Positions 53,291 through 62,324 of a DNA stretch of 64,000 nucleotides are shown here, piece by piece. The notes below the pieces were generated by a model. It made no database searches, was not told the DNA's origin, and saw only the letters and a list, made by a program, of their open reading frames with translations. Source of the DNA: Mycolicibacterium canariasense (GTDB taxonomy: Bacteria; Actinomycetota; Actinomycetes; Mycobacteriales; Mycobacteriaceae); NCBI RefSeq assembly GCF_002101555.1, contig NZ_LQOL01000042.1, positions 186,001 to 250,000 of the forward strand, written 5' to 3'. How positions within the stretch are numbered: the first letter of the stretch is position 1; every line of letters begins with the position of its first letter. The translations under genes and the position numbers were made by a program.

Positions 53291-55003
53291 TCAGAACCAC
53301 TCGTCCCGCATGTCCAGCGTGGTGCGGTCCAGGCTGGCCAGCAGATCCAGTTGCGGTGCCGTCTTGGGTAGTTCGTAGCGGTAGAAGTACTGGGCGGCTT
53401 GGCGTTTCCCGTCGTAGAAGTCGCCGTGCTTGCCGTCGGCCGCCAGGAACTGTTCCAGCCAGATCCAGGCGATGACGATATGCCCGAACGCCTCAAGATA
53501 GATGGCACTGTTGGCCATCGCGGCCTCGATGTCACCGGAGGCGAACATGCCGCCGGTCACCTCGACCAGCCGCTGCCACGCCGCGTCGAGCTGGGCACCG
53601 AATTCGTGATCACCGGCGGCCGCCACCGTCGCCGCGATACGCTCGGACAGGGCCGCCATACTGGCCCCTTCGCGCTGAGTCACCTTGCGTCCCAACAGGT
53701 CCAAACTCTGGATGCCGTGCGTTCCCTCGTGGATGGGGTTCAGTCGATTGTCCCGGTAGTGCTGTTCGACGTCGTACTCGCGGGTGTAGCCGTAGCCGCC
53801 GAGCACCTGGATCGCCAGGTTGTTGGCCTCCAGGCACCACTGCGACGGCCAACTCTTGGCCACCGGGGTCAAGATGTCCAACAGGTCGGTTTCCTCGGTG
53901 TCGACCAGCCGCGCACAATACAGCGCCAACCCCAACGCGCCCTCCACATAGGCCTTCTGCGCCAACAGCATCCGCTTCACATCGGCATGGGCGATGATCG
54001 GCACCTGCGGAGTGGACGGATCCTTGACCAGTCGGCCCTGCGGGCGTTCCCTGGCATACTCCAGTGATTTCAGGTAGCCGGTGTAGCCGAGCGACACCGC
54101 ACCCATGCCGACGGCCAGGCGCGCCTCGTTCATCATGTGGAACATGTAGACGATGCCGCGGTGCGGCTCCCCGACCAGATAGCCTTCGGCGCCGTCGAAG
54201 TTCAGCACCGTGTTGGTGATGCCGCGCTGGCCCATCTTGTGGTTGAGCCCCGAGATCGCGACGTTGTTTCGGGCCCCGATCGACCCGTCCGCATCGACCA
54301 GGAATTTGGGCACGATGAACAGCGAGATGCCCTTGGTACCCGCCGGCCCACCGGGAATCTTGGCCAGCACCAGATTGACGATGTTGTCGGTGAGTTCGTG
54401 CTCGGCACCGGAGATCCACATCTTGGTGCCGTGCAGCCGGTACGTGCCGTCAGCCTGAGGTTCGGCGCGGGTGGTGATATCGGCCAGCGAGGACCCGGCC
54501 TGGGTCTCCGACAGCGCCATGGTGCCGGTGAACCGACCGGCGAGCATCGGCTGGACCCACGTCGAAATCTGTTCTGGTGTACCGAATTTGGCGATCAGAT
54601 TGGCGTTGGCGATGGTCAGCATCAGGTACCCGGAGGTGCTGACATTGGCCGCCGAGATCCAGGCGAACCCGGCCTGGGCGACCGTCGCGGGCAACTGTGC
54701 GCCGCCGAGTTCGGTGTCGAAGCCCATCCCGACCAGGTCCGCCTTGGCGAACGCCTGCAGCGCTTCCTTCACCTCCGGGATGACCGTCACCGTGGTGCCG
54801 TCGAAGGTGGGTTCGTGGACGTCGCTACGCTTGTTGTGCGGGGCGAAGTAGCGTTCGGCCAGCTGCTCGCACAGGTCGAGCACGCCGTCGAAGGTCTCGC
54901 GGGAATGCTCGGCGAACCGGGGCCGGGAGGTCAGCTCGTCGACCCGAAGCCATTCGTAGAGCAGGAAATCGAGGTCACGCCGAGACAGGATGGTCGACTT
55001 CAT
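53291..55003 (-). CDS. Acyl-CoA dehydrogenase (FadE)
   Basis: 570 aa from ATG at 55003 (MKSTILSRRDLDFLLYEWL); a GTG at 55024 would overlap the sigma-factor stop. Large-type acyl-CoA dehydrogenase with N-terminal, middle (MALSETQAGSSLADITTRA, GTKMWISGAEHELTDNIVNLVLA), C-terminal and extra C-terminal domains. The segment NPIHEGTHGIQSLDLLGRKV carries the probable catalytic acidic region. FAD-dependent oxidation of an acyl-CoA to the enoyl-CoA; the ~570-aa subgroup includes enzymes for unusual or long substrates. Convergent with adhE1, stops 4 bp apart; 10 bp downstream of the ECF gene on the same strand. Confidence 0.88.
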   Translation of the reverse strand: MKSTILSRRDLDFLLYEWLRVDELTSRPRFAEHSRETFDGVLDLCEQLAERYFAPHNKRSDVHEPTFDGTTVTVIPEVKEALQAFAKADLVGMGFDTELGGAQLPATVAQAGFAWISAANVSTSGYLMLTIANANLIAKFGTPEQISTWVQPMLAGRFTGTMALSETQAGSSLADITTRAEPQADGTYRLHGTKMWISGAEHELTDNIVNLVLAKIPGGPAGTKGISLFIVPKFLVDADGSIGARNNVAISGLNHKMGQRGITNTVLNFDGAEGYLVGEPHRGIVYMFHMMNEARLAVGMGAVSLGYTGYLKSLEYARERPQGRLVKDPSTPQVPIIAHADVKRMLLAQKAYVEGALGLALYCARLVDTEETDLLDILTPVAKSWPSQWCLEANNLAIQVLGGYGYTREYDVEQHYRDNRLNPIHEGTHGIQSLDLLGRKVTQREGASMAALSERIAATVAAAGDHEFGAQLDAAWQRLVEVTGGMFASGDIEAAMANSAIYLEAFGHIVIAWIWLEQFLAADGKHGDFYDGKRQAAQYFYRYELPKTAPQLDLLASLDRTTLDMRDEWF

Positions 55004-55013
55004 GTCGCCAAGG

Positions 55014-55901
55014 TTAGTCGTCACCCGCAGACAACCCGGGCGGCAGTGACAGCTGCGCCAACCGGACGGGGTCGACGATGGACACGATGCCGACCATCCG
55101 GCCGTTCGAGACGGTGCACGCCATGACGCCCACCGGCCGGCCCGACGGTCCCCAGGCCAGGATGCCCGGCTCGCCGTTGACCAGGACGCGCCGAGCGACG
55201 ACGCGTGATCGGTGGCCGCGGCGGGCCGCGTCGACGATCTCGGCCGGCCCGGTTCCGGCGGTCAGACCGCGGGCCGTGTAGCGCTGCCACCTGATGTCCG
55301 GGTCCAGCACGCGCAGCAGGGCGTCGAAGTCGCCGTCCCGGGCGGCAGCCAGGAAAGCATCGACCACGCGGCGCTGCTCATACCGGCGCCGGTCGGTGCT
55401 GGGCGGCGGCAGGTCCTGCACCTTCCGCCGCGCCCGGCTGGCCAGCATCTTGACGGCGTCGGTCGATTTGTCCAGGATCTGGCCGATCTCGGCGAACGGC
55501 ACGGCGAACATGTCGTGCAGCACGAAGGCCAGCCGTTCCTCCGGGCGCAGCGATCCCAGCACGATGAGGAGCGCCAGGCCGACGGAATCGGCCTGCACCG
55601 CGGACTCCTCCGGCGTCTCGACATCCGCGGTGACCACGAGTTCGGGGATGCCGGCTTCGAACGCGACCTCGGGCCGGCTCGTGCGCGACCGCAGGATGTC
55701 GATGCAGATGCGGCCGACGACGGTGGTCAGCCACCCGGCGAGGTTCTCAATTTCCACCGCGTCCTGCCGCGACAGCCGCAGCCAGGCTTCCTGGACGGCG
55801 TCCTCGGCATCCGACGGTGAACCCAGCACCCGCCGTGCGACCGCGAGCAGTCGGGGTCGCTGCTGCTCGAAAATCTCCGCCAGTTCGGTGTTGGCCGTCA
55901 T
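55014..55901 (-). CDS. ECF sigma factor with SnoaL-like C-terminal domain (SigJ/ECF41-type)
   Basis: 295 aa. Region 2 (RLLAVARRVLGSPSDAEDAVQEAWLRL, WLTTVVGRICIDILRSR) and region 4 (LSLRPEERLAFVLHDMFAVPFAEIGQILDKSTDAVKMLASRARRKV) followed by a ~110-residue SnoaL-like domain (RVVDAFLAAARDGDFDALLRVLDPDIRWQ). No anti-sigma gene is adjacent; in ECF41-type factors the C-terminal domain replaces it. Such genes often lie by DoxX or COE-type genes, and a divergent DoxX gene starts 82 bp away. The target is probably that neighbour and its own operon with the acyl-CoA dehydrogenase. Confidence 0.87.
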   Translation of the reverse strand: MTANTELAEIFEQQRPRLLAVARRVLGSPSDAEDAVQEAWLRLSRQDAVEIENLAGWLTTVVGRICIDILRSRTSRPEVAFEAGIPELVVTADVETPEESAVQADSVGLALLIVLGSLRPEERLAFVLHDMFAVPFAEIGQILDKSTDAVKMLASRARRKVQDLPPPSTDRRRYEQRRVVDAFLAAARDGDFDALLRVLDPDIRWQRYTARGLTAGTGPAEIVDAARRGHRSRVVARRVLVNGEPGILAWGPSGRPVGVMACTVSNGRMVGIVSIVDPVRLAQLSLPPGLSAGDD

Positions 55902-55982
55902 GCGTTACCTCTCGTCGTGCGGATCCGTCACAAGGGTGACGAGTCGGCACGGGCCGACGTAACCACGAAAGGACGAGCATCC

Positions 55983-56363
55983 ATGAACACCACGCTGTGG
56001 ATCATCACCGGCCTCGCCGCCACCGCCTATCTGGCGGGCGGCGCCACCCTGCTGCTGGCATCGCGGCAGCGGTACCGGGCGCTGGCCGCCAGCCAGCACT
56101 GGGTCGACGACTTCGGCGACGGTCAGCTCAAGGTGATCGGGGCGATCAAGCTGGCCGGTGCGATCGGTCTGGTGCTGCCCGGCTTGCTGGGCGTCGCGCC
56201 GGTGCTGACACCGGTCGCCGCCTGTGGTCTGGCACTGTTCATGGCCGGAGCGGCGACCACCCGCTTTCGTCGCGGCGAATGGCTGTACCTGGCCGGCGAT
56301 ATCGTCTTTCTCGGGGTCTTCGTGCTGCTGGCGTGGGGCCGGTTCCAGCTGCCCGTCGGTTGA
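55983..56363 (+). CDS. DoxX-family membrane protein
   Basis: 126 aa from ATG at 55983 with AAAGGA upstream; the frame is open earlier without a membrane start. Four transmembrane helices: WIITGLAATAYLAGGATLLLA, IKLAGAIGLVLPGLLGVAPVL, VAACGLALFMAGAATT, and VFLGVFVLLAWGRF. The short loops carry RYRALAASQHWVDDFGDGQLKVIG, typical of the DoxX-like group. Redox or detoxification roles are proposed for DoxX proteins but not proven here. It is divergent from the ECF sigma factor, its likely regulator. Confidence 0.86.
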   Translation: MNTTLWIITGLAATAYLAGGATLLLASRQRYRALAASQHWVDDFGDGQLKVIGAIKLAGAIGLVLPGLLGVAPVLTPVAACGLALFMAGAATTRFRRGEWLYLAGDIVFLGVFVLLAWGRFQLPVG

Positions 56364-56370
56364 GCGGATG

Positions 56371-57147
56371 TCAGCGGATGGTGCTCACGCCGCCGTCGAC
56401 CGGGATCACCGCGCCGGTGATGTAACTGCTGGCCCGGCTGGCCAAGAACACCGCGATACCGGCCATGTCGTCGGGCTGCCCGACCCGGCCCAGCGGCAGC
56501 AGCGAGCCCACCGCCTCTTCCCCGGCCGCCAGCATCACCTTCGTCATCCGGGACGGAAACAGCCCGGGGGCAATGGCATTCACCAGGATCTTGGGGGCCA
56601 ACTCACCGGCCAGATGCTTGGTCAGCATGTGCACGGCCGCCTTGCTGGCGCTGTAGGAGAAGTTGCCCCTGCCCTTCTCCGGTACCAGGAACCCGTCGAT
56701 GCTGCCGGTGTTGATCACCCGGGCCGGGTCATCCTCGGTGGCGGCGGCGGTCAGAAGCGGCACCAGCGCGCGGGTCAGCAGGAAGACGCCCTTGACGTTG
56801 ACATCGAAGACCTTGTCGAACCCGGACTCCGGGAACTCGTCGAACGGTGCACCCCAGGCCGCGCCCGCGTTGTTGAACAGCAGGTGCACGGCGTCCTCTT
56901 TCGCGGTCACCGCGGCGGTCAGGGCCTGCACCCCCTCGGCGGTGCCCAGGTCGGCGGGGATGCCCTCGACGGTGCCCAGCGGCGCCAATTCGGCCACCAC
57001 GGCGTCCAATTCGGCCGCCTTGCGGGCCGCCAGATACACCTTCGCCGCACCGGACTGCAGCAGCCCGCGCGCGATCATCACGCCGATACCGCGCCCGCCG
57101 CCGGTGACCACGGCGACCTTGCCGTCGATCCGGAACAGGTCACTCAT
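56371..57147 (-). CDS. Short-chain dehydrogenase/reductase
   Basis: 258 aa from ATG at 57147, overlapping the TetR stop by 8 bp (coupled). SDR motifs: TGGGRGIG (residues ~13-20), NNAGAAWG, catalytic Ser in INTGSIDG and YSASK, and the C-terminal VIPVDGGVSTIR. Cofactor choice from AARK after the second strand favours NADP(H). Substrate unknown. Co-transcribed with and probably controlled by the upstream TetR regulator. Confidence 0.88.
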   Translation of the reverse strand: MSDLFRIDGKVAVVTGGGRGIGVMIARGLLQSGAAKVYLAARKAAELDAVVAELAPLGTVEGIPADLGTAEGVQALTAAVTAKEDAVHLLFNNAGAAWGAPFDEFPESGFDKVFDVNVKGVFLLTRALVPLLTAAATEDDPARVINTGSIDGFLVPEKGRGNFSYSASKAAVHMLTKHLAGELAPKILVNAIAPGLFPSRMTKVMLAAGEEAVGSLLPLGRVGQPDDMAGIAVFLASRASSYITGAVIPVDGGVSTIR

Positions 57148-57781
57148 GGCTGGCACCGCCCAGCGGCCCCTCGGTGCGGACCGCTTCGTCGCGGATCAAT
57201 CCGCGCAGGAGGGCGGTGCTGAATTCCACCGCGATCTCCTGGGCGGTACGGCGGCCGTGCGGGCGCAGCCAGCGGTAGGCGCCGAGCGTCATCCCGATGT
57301 AGCCGAGGGCCAGCACATGCGAATCGCAGTCGTAGAACTCGCCGCTGGCGATGCCCCGGTCGATCACGTCGCGCACGTGCTCGTAGACGGTGGCCTCGGC
57401 CTTGCGAATGTATTCGACCTGTTCCTCGGTGAACCACTCGGTGATGTACGGGCCCTCCTGGAAGTAGACGGCCGCCGCCTCCAGATCGTTGGCGATGCCG
57501 GTCAGCAGTCGCCGGGTGAAGTGATAGATGGTCTCGCGGGCGGGCGCGCTCGAGTCGTCGTGCAGCGCGTCGACGGTGAAATCGGCGGTGCGCTTGTAGA
57601 TGTCCCAGAGGATCAGGGACTTGCTGGCGTAGTAGTGGTAGACCGTGGCCTTGTTCAACCCGACGGCGTCGGCGACGTCATCCATCCGGGTGCCGTGGTA
57701 TCCGCGGGCGGCGAAGAGCTTGGCGGCGACGGCCAGCAACTCTTCCCGCCGGGAGGACCCGTTGGTGGATTCCGTGGACAT
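57140..57781 (-). CDS. TetR-family regulator (Rv0158-like)
   Basis: 213 aa. N-terminal TetR HTH: RREELLAVAAKLFAARGYHGTRMDDVADAVGLNKATVYHYYASKSLIL (residues ~10-58). The C-terminal helical ligand domain ends LRGLIRDEAVRTEGPLGG. Size and neighbourhood match Rv0158 (214 aa). It precedes and overlaps the SDR gene and is divergent from the small Rv0157A-like gene, with candidate operator palindromes between. Confidence 0.9.
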   Translation of the reverse strand: MSTESTNGSSRREELLAVAAKLFAARGYHGTRMDDVADAVGLNKATVYHYYASKSLILWDIYKRTADFTVDALHDDSSAPARETIYHFTRRLLTGIANDLEAAAVYFQEGPYITEWFTEEQVEYIRKAEATVYEHVRDVIDRGIASGEFYDCDSHVLALGYIGMTLGAYRWLRPHGRRTAQEIAVEFSTALLRGLIRDEAVRTEGPLGGASHE

Positions 57782-57817
57782 GACAACTCACTATCTGCAG
57801 ACCGGGCGAACCGGGGA

Positions 57818-57838
57818 CCAATCAACTGGTTGGCCAGT
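57818..57838. promoter_or_regulatory. Candidate TetR operators upstream of tetR
   Basis: Two overlapping inverted repeats: CCAATCAACTGGTTGG (57818-57833, 6 of 8 positions paired) and a perfect ACTGG-TTGG-CCAGT (57825-57838). They lie 37-57 bp upstream of the TetR start and also upstream of the microprotein gene. Confidence 0.5.
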
Positions 57839-57921
57839 CTAGGCAATCGCGCGGTTCGGATGTCAGACCCGGGCACAATCGCGTTACACTCGACCAAACG
57901 AGGCCAGGCTGGGGAGGCACT

Positions 57922-58032
57922 ATGGATCCGAATCCGGATTACGACATCAGCGACGAGGGTGAGTTCTTCTTCAGCTGGCTGGCCTGGGGTCTGCGCGGCG
58001 TGTACCCGCCCCCGGCGTACCCCCCGGTCTAG
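57922..58032 (+). CDS. Small conserved mycobacterial protein (Rv0157A-like)
   Basis: 36 aa. Strong ribosome site GGGGAGG 5 bp before the ATG, and a factor-independent terminator 16 bp after the stop. The peptide starts MDPNPDYDISDEGEFFF, then SWLAWGLRGVYPPPAYPPV: an acidic head, an aromatic amphipathic middle and a Tyr/Pro-rich end. M. tuberculosis has the small Rv0157A between pntB and Rv0158; here the same spot is beside the TetR gene. Function unknown; the aromatic segment might associate with membrane. Dedicated signals on both sides argue it is expressed. Confidence 0.82.
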   Translation: MDPNPDYDISDEGEFFFSWLAWGLRGVYPPPAYPPV

Positions 58033-58048
58033 GTCGATCCACCAAAAA

Positions 58049-58076
58049 GGCACCCGCCGCGGCGGGTGCCTTTTTT
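58049..58076 (+). terminator. Classical intrinsic terminator
   Basis: Perfect 22-bp palindrome GGCACCCGCCGCGGCGGGTGCC (10-bp arms as GGCACCCGCC and GGCGGGTGCC) preceded by AAAAA and followed by TTTTTT, rare in mycobacteria for having a T-tract. It ends the microprotein transcript. Confidence 0.95.
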
Positions 58077-58434
58077 GCTGCGATTTGTGGAGCCGCGTCG
58101 ACGCGGGTCAGGACGGCGCGGCACCGACCGCCTCGTCCGGGGTGATATCGACGAAAACCGACACGTTCTCCCTGAACTCTCCATGCACCGAAGCGAATTG
58201 ACGACGCGCTCGTACGACAGCAGTGCGGTGTCAGGTCCACGCTGCCCTTCTATACGGCGACGGGAACGCGTGGTGAATGGCTGCGCTCACAGCGAGTTGT
58301 AAGCGCGCGTGCCGGTGCGCCCGGCCGCCCGCGGCATTCACAGACTTCCGCGTCGACCCGCCAGATGCGGAGGTCTGCGTTTTACCCTGCGACAATTCGG
58401 CAACAATGAGCTGAGGGACGGTAGGAGGCGACCT
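58077..58434. other. 358-bp region upstream of the kinase
   Basis: No supported gene. A minus-strand frame ends at 58110 with FRENVSVFVDITPDEAVGAAP, giving at most a 26-residue peptide without a ribosome site; not called. An AGGAGG at 58423-58428 is the kinase ribosome site. A kinase promoter should lie here, but no clear -10/-35 pair was seen. Confidence 0.45.
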
Positions 58435-59728
58435 TTGTCGATAGCGCCCGGTGAGCGGTTCGCCGGTTACACCATCGTGCGTCTTCTCGGCTCCGGCGGC
58501 ATGGGCGAGGTCTATCTGGCCCAGCATCCACGGCTACCGCGCCAGGATGCCATCAAGGTGCTGCGCAAGGACGTCAGCGCTGACACCGAATACCGGGCCC
58601 GCTTCGACCGGGAAGCCGACTTCGCCGCCGACCTCATGCACCCGAGCATTGTGCGGGTGTACGACCGCGGAGAGCACGACGGGCAGTTGTGGATTTCGAT
58701 GGAGTACGTCGAGGGCACCGACGCCGGCCAACTGCTGCGCGAGCGCGGTGCCCTGCCCGGCGGGGAAGCGCTGCACATCGTCGGCGCGGTGGCCGATGCC
58801 CTGGACTACGCGCATCAGCGCAAGCTGCTGCATCGCGATATCAAGCCCGCCAACATCCTGCTCACCGATATCGGCGCCGAGTGGCCCCGCGTGCTGCTGG
58901 CCGATTTCGGTATCGCGCGCCGGATGGGCGACACCACGCGGCTGACCGCGACCAGCATGACCGTCGGCACCGTGGCCTACGCCGCCCCCGAACAGCTGAT
59001 GGGCGCCGACGTCGACGGTCGAGCTGACCAATACTCGCTTGCGGCAACGGCTTTCGAGCTGTTGACCGGCACACCGCCGTATCTGCACGACAACCCGGCC
59101 GCGGTGATCAGCCAGCACATCACCGCCCCTCCGCCGGCGATCGCCGGCCGGCGACCAGACCTCGCCGAGCTGGACCCGGTGCTCTCGCGCGCACTGGCCA
59201 AAGCACCCGGTGACCGCTTCGACACCTGCGCGGAGTTCGCTGCCGCGCTGCGGGCCAGCATCGGCACCCCCGCCGATCTCACGATGCCGGCGCACGTCTA
59301 CCGCAAACCCGAGACCGCGACCCGGACCAACCGCGCCCGGCTGGCGGTGGCCGCCGTGGCCGTGCTGGTCGCGGCCGGGGTGGCACTGGCCGCCTATCTG
59401 ATGAGCCAGCGGCAGCCCGACAACCACCGCACCGCTGCACCCGCTGTACCGGTCGTCCTCATCGGTGCGGACTGTGCCACCCTCGGCGCGGCAGGTCAGA
59501 GCGGCACCGGCGAGAAGGCCTACTGCGCCCGGCTCCCCAGCACCGGCGACACCATGTGGTCGCTGTATTCCGGCACCGTGCCGGCCCCGGTGGCTCCGCC
59601 GGCGGCCATCGACCGGGTCTACCCACCCGGGATCGAACAGCAGGTACAGGTGTGTGTCGCCGAAACCCATCAGGACCGCGACCTGCCGGGAGAACGTCCG
59701 GCGCGGGAATCTGGTGGGACCGCCATGA
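58435..59728 (+). CDS. Transmembrane Ser/Thr protein kinase (Pkn type), 3' frameshift
   Basis: Start is TTG at 58435, with AGGAGG 6 bp upstream. Kinase domain: glycine loop GSGGMGEVYLA, Lys41 (AIKVLR), catalytic Asp135 in HRDIKPANILL, DFG at Asp157, APEQL; then a linker, a transmembrane helix (~302-322) and a short extracytoplasmic domain. In the sequenced frame only three Cys appear (347, 364, 407) and the reading runs on into corA. In the +1 frame the missing end [19 protein letters not shown] is found, closing at 59728 with TGA overlapping the corA ATG. One extra base near 59686-59691 explains this. The corrected protein is about 430 aa, a usual size. Its role, signalling from the envelope, is inferred. 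Confidence 0.8.
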
Positions 59729-60732
59729 CGCAGGTGCGAGGCCGGATCTGGCGCGACGGCAATCCCGTCGACGGTTTCACGTTCTCGGCGATCTCCGACT
59801 GTCTGGCCGCCGAGGACACCCTGGTGTGGGCCGACATCTACGACCCCGACCACGAGTCCCTGCGCCGGTTGGCCGAGGAGCTCGGGCTCAACATCTGGGC
59901 GGTCGAGGACGCCATGGCACCGATGGAGCGCACCAAGGCGTCGGTCTACCACACCCACACCTTCTTCACGGTGTATGCGGTGGACACCGTCGAGCCCGAC
60001 GACGACACCACCGCCACCCTGGTCAAACACCGGATCTCGGCGTTCGTGCTGCCGCGCGGACTGATCACGGTACGGCTCCCGCCGATCGGCGCCGACGGCG
60101 CCGCCGACCTCGACATGGAAGAGGTGTCACAGCGCTTCGACGAATTGGGCGGGCAGGAGCACGGCGTCGGTGCCCTGGTGCACGGCCTGCTGGACGTGGT
60201 GGTGGACGGGCATTTCGAGGCGGTGCAGGCCCTCGACGACGCGATCGAATCACTCGAGGACGAACTGTTCGACGAACGCGGCCCCCGGCACGGGCTGCAA
60301 CGGCGGACCTTCCGTATGCGCAAGGACCTGGTCCAGTTGCGGCGCGTGGTGCTACCGATGCGCGAGGTCGTCAGCACCATCCAGCACCGCCGGTTGGACT
60401 CCAGGACGGCACCCGAACTGGACCCGCTGTACGCGGACCTGTACGACCACGTCCTGCGCGCCTCGGAGTGGACCGAATCCCTGCGCGACATGGTCACCAC
60501 CGTCTTCGAAACCAACCTGTCCCTGCAGGATGCCCGGCTGAACACGGTGATGAAGAAGCTCACCGGCTGGGCGGCCATCATCGCGGTGCCGACCGCCATC
60601 ACCGGCTTCTACGGTCAGAACGTCAGCTATCCCGGGATCAACACCGTCGTCGGGTTCATCGCCAGCTCGACGTTGATCGTCGTGCTGGTCGTCCTGCTCT
60701 ACGTCATGTTCAAACGCCGCGACTGGCTGTGA
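59725..60732 (+). CDS. corA: CorA-family divalent cation transporter
   Basis: 335 aa from ATG at 59725, which overlaps the corrected kinase stop (ATGA). Large cytosolic domain ([77 protein letters not shown]) followed by two C-terminal transmembrane helices ([17 protein letters not shown]... and [22 protein letters not shown]). The family's selectivity motif GMN is replaced by GQN ([11 protein letters not shown]). Probably Mg(2+) or other divalent transport across the inner membrane. As sequenced, it is also in frame with the upstream kinase. Confidence 0.88.
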   Translation: MTQVRGRIWRDGNPVDGFTFSAISDCLAAEDTLVWADIYDPDHESLRRLAEELGLNIWAVEDAMAPMERTKASVYHTHTFFTVYAVDTVEPDDDTTATLVKHRISAFVLPRGLITVRLPPIGADGAADLDMEEVSQRFDELGGQEHGVGALVHGLLDVVVDGHFEAVQALDDAIESLEDELFDERGPRHGLQRRTFRMRKDLVQLRRVVLPMREVVSTIQHRRLDSRTAPELDPLYADLYDHVLRASEWTESLRDMVTTVFETNLSLQDARLNTVMKKLTGWAAIIAVPTAITGFYGQNVSYPGINTVVGFIASSTLIVVLVVLLYVMFKRRDWL

Positions 60733-60796
60733 ACATTCGTTCACCGCTTCAGGGGTGGGCAACGCCGACCCGGCCCGTGGATGCGAGACTCTTCCG

Positions 60797-62323
60797 ATGA
60801 TCATCGCGATACCGCGCGAGTCTCTACCGGGTGAGACGCGCGTCGCCGCCACACCGCAAACCGTCGGGCAGATCATCAAGCTGGGCTACTCCGTAGTGGT
60901 CGAGCCCGGCGCAGGCGCCGCCTCCAGCTTCTCCGATGCGGCATATGTCGAGGCCGGCGCCGAAATCGGCGATCCCTGGCAGGCCGATGTGGTGTTGAAG
61001 GTGAACGCACCGACCGACGCCGAGATCACCGCGCTGCGCGACGGGGCGACGCTCGTCAGCCTCATCTCGCCGGCACTGAATCCCGAATTGGTCGAGAAGC
61101 TGTCCGCCCGGCCCATCACGGTGCTGGCCATGGACGCGGTGCCGCGCATCTCGCGGGCCCAGTCGCTGGACGTGCTGTCCTCGATGGCCAACATCGCCGG
61201 GTACCGCGCCGTCGTCGAGGCCGCGCACGCCTTCGGCCGGTTCTTCACCGGCCAGGTGACCGCCGCGGGCAAGGTGCCGCCGGCCAAGGTGCTGGTGGTG
61301 GGCGCCGGGGTTGCCGGCCTGGCCGCGATCGGCGCCGCGGGCAGCCTGGGTGCCATCGTGCGGGCCACCGATCCACGGCCGGAGGTCGCCGATCAGGTCG
61401 CCTCGCTGGGCGGGGAGTACCTGTCCGTGGCGAACGAGAAGGCCGAAGTGTCGGCCACCGGCTATGCCAAGGAGATGGACGACGACTACAAGGCCCGCGA
61501 GGCGGCGCTGTACGCCGAGCAGTGCAAGGACGTCGACATCATCATCACCACCGCGTTGATCCCGGGCCGTCCCGCGCCGCGGATCATCACCGCCGAGATG
61601 GTGGCTTCGATGAAGCCCGGCAGTGTGGTCGTCGACATGGCGGCGGCCAACGGCGGCAATGTCGAGGGCACGGTGAAGGACCAGGCCGTCGTCACCGACA
61701 ACGGCGTGACGATCATCGGCTACACCGACCTGGCCGGCCGGCTGCCCGCCCAGGCCTCCCAGCTGTACGGCACCAACCTGGTCAACCTGCTCAAGCTGCT
61801 CACCCCGGAGAAGGACGGGCAGCTGGCACTCGACTGGGACGACGTCGTCCAGCGCTCGGTGACCGTCGTGCGCGACGGACAGACCACCTGGCCGCCGCCA
61901 CCGGTGCAGGTCTCGGCCGCCCCCGCGGCCGCCGCAGCAGCCGCCCCGGTCGAGGCACCGAAGGCCAAGGAGCCGATGTCGACCGGCCGCCGGTTGGGGT
62001 TGAGTTTCGGGGTGGCCGCGGCGCTGTTCGTGTTGATCGCGATCTCGCCGGTGGCCCTGCAGGTGCACCTGACGGTCTTCGCGTTGGCGATCGTGATCGG
62101 CTACTACGTGATCGGCCACGTGCACCACGCGCTGCACACCCCGCTGATGTCGGTCACCAACGCCATCTCCGGCATCATCGTCGTCGGCGCGCTGCTGCAG
62201 ATCGGGCACGGTGACGTGGTTGTCACCGCCCTGTCGGCGGCGGCCATCCTGCTCGCCAGCATCAACGTCTTCGGTGGCTTCGCGGTGACACGCCGCATGC
62301 TGGCGATGTTCTCGAGGAGCTAA
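60797..62323 (+). CDS. pntA: NAD(P) transhydrogenase alpha subunit, single chain
   Basis: 508 aa from ATG at 60797 ([20 protein letters not shown]). NAD-binding domain [55 protein letters not shown]. An Ala/Pro linker ([19 protein letters not shown]) joins it to the membrane part with about four helices ([23 protein letters not shown]..., [29 protein letters not shown]). The complex couples hydride transfer from NADH to NADP to the proton gradient. M. tuberculosis splits this into pntAa and pntAb; here they are one polypeptide, as in E. coli. One base separates it from pntB. Confidence 0.93.
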   Translation: MIIAIPRESLPGETRVAATPQTVGQIIKLGYSVVVEPGAGAASSFSDAAYVEAGAEIGDPWQADVVLKVNAPTDAEITALRDGATLVSLISPALNPELVEKLSARPITVLAMDAVPRISRAQSLDVLSSMANIAGYRAVVEAAHAFGRFFTGQVTAAGKVPPAKVLVVGAGVAGLAAIGAAGSLGAIVRATDPRPEVADQVASLGGEYLSVANEKAEVSATGYAKEMDDDYKAREAALYAEQCKDVDIIITTALIPGRPAPRIITAEMVASMKPGSVVVDMAAANGGNVEGTVKDQAVVTDNGVTIIGYTDLAGRLPAQASQLYGTNLVNLLKLLTPEKDGQLALDWDDVVQRSVTVVRDGQTTWPPPPVQVSAAPAAAAAAAPVEAPKAKEPMSTGRRLGLSFGVAAALFVLIAISPVALQVHLTVFALAIVIGYYVIGHVHHALHTPLMSVTNAISGIIVVGALLQIGHGDVVVTALSAAAILLASINVFGGFAVTRRMLAMFSRS

Positions 62324-62324
62324 C

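Noticed and set aside
58033..58264. Possible small minus-strand peptide ending at 58110
   Set aside because: Only about 26 codons, no ribosome site and an upstream in-frame stop; not enough support.
58309..60732. One 807-residue kinase-CorA protein starting at ATG 58309
   Set aside because: The TTG at 58435 has a strong AGGAGG site and matches the kinase domain start; the C-terminal join is better explained by a frameshift, since the true kinase end survives in the next frame.
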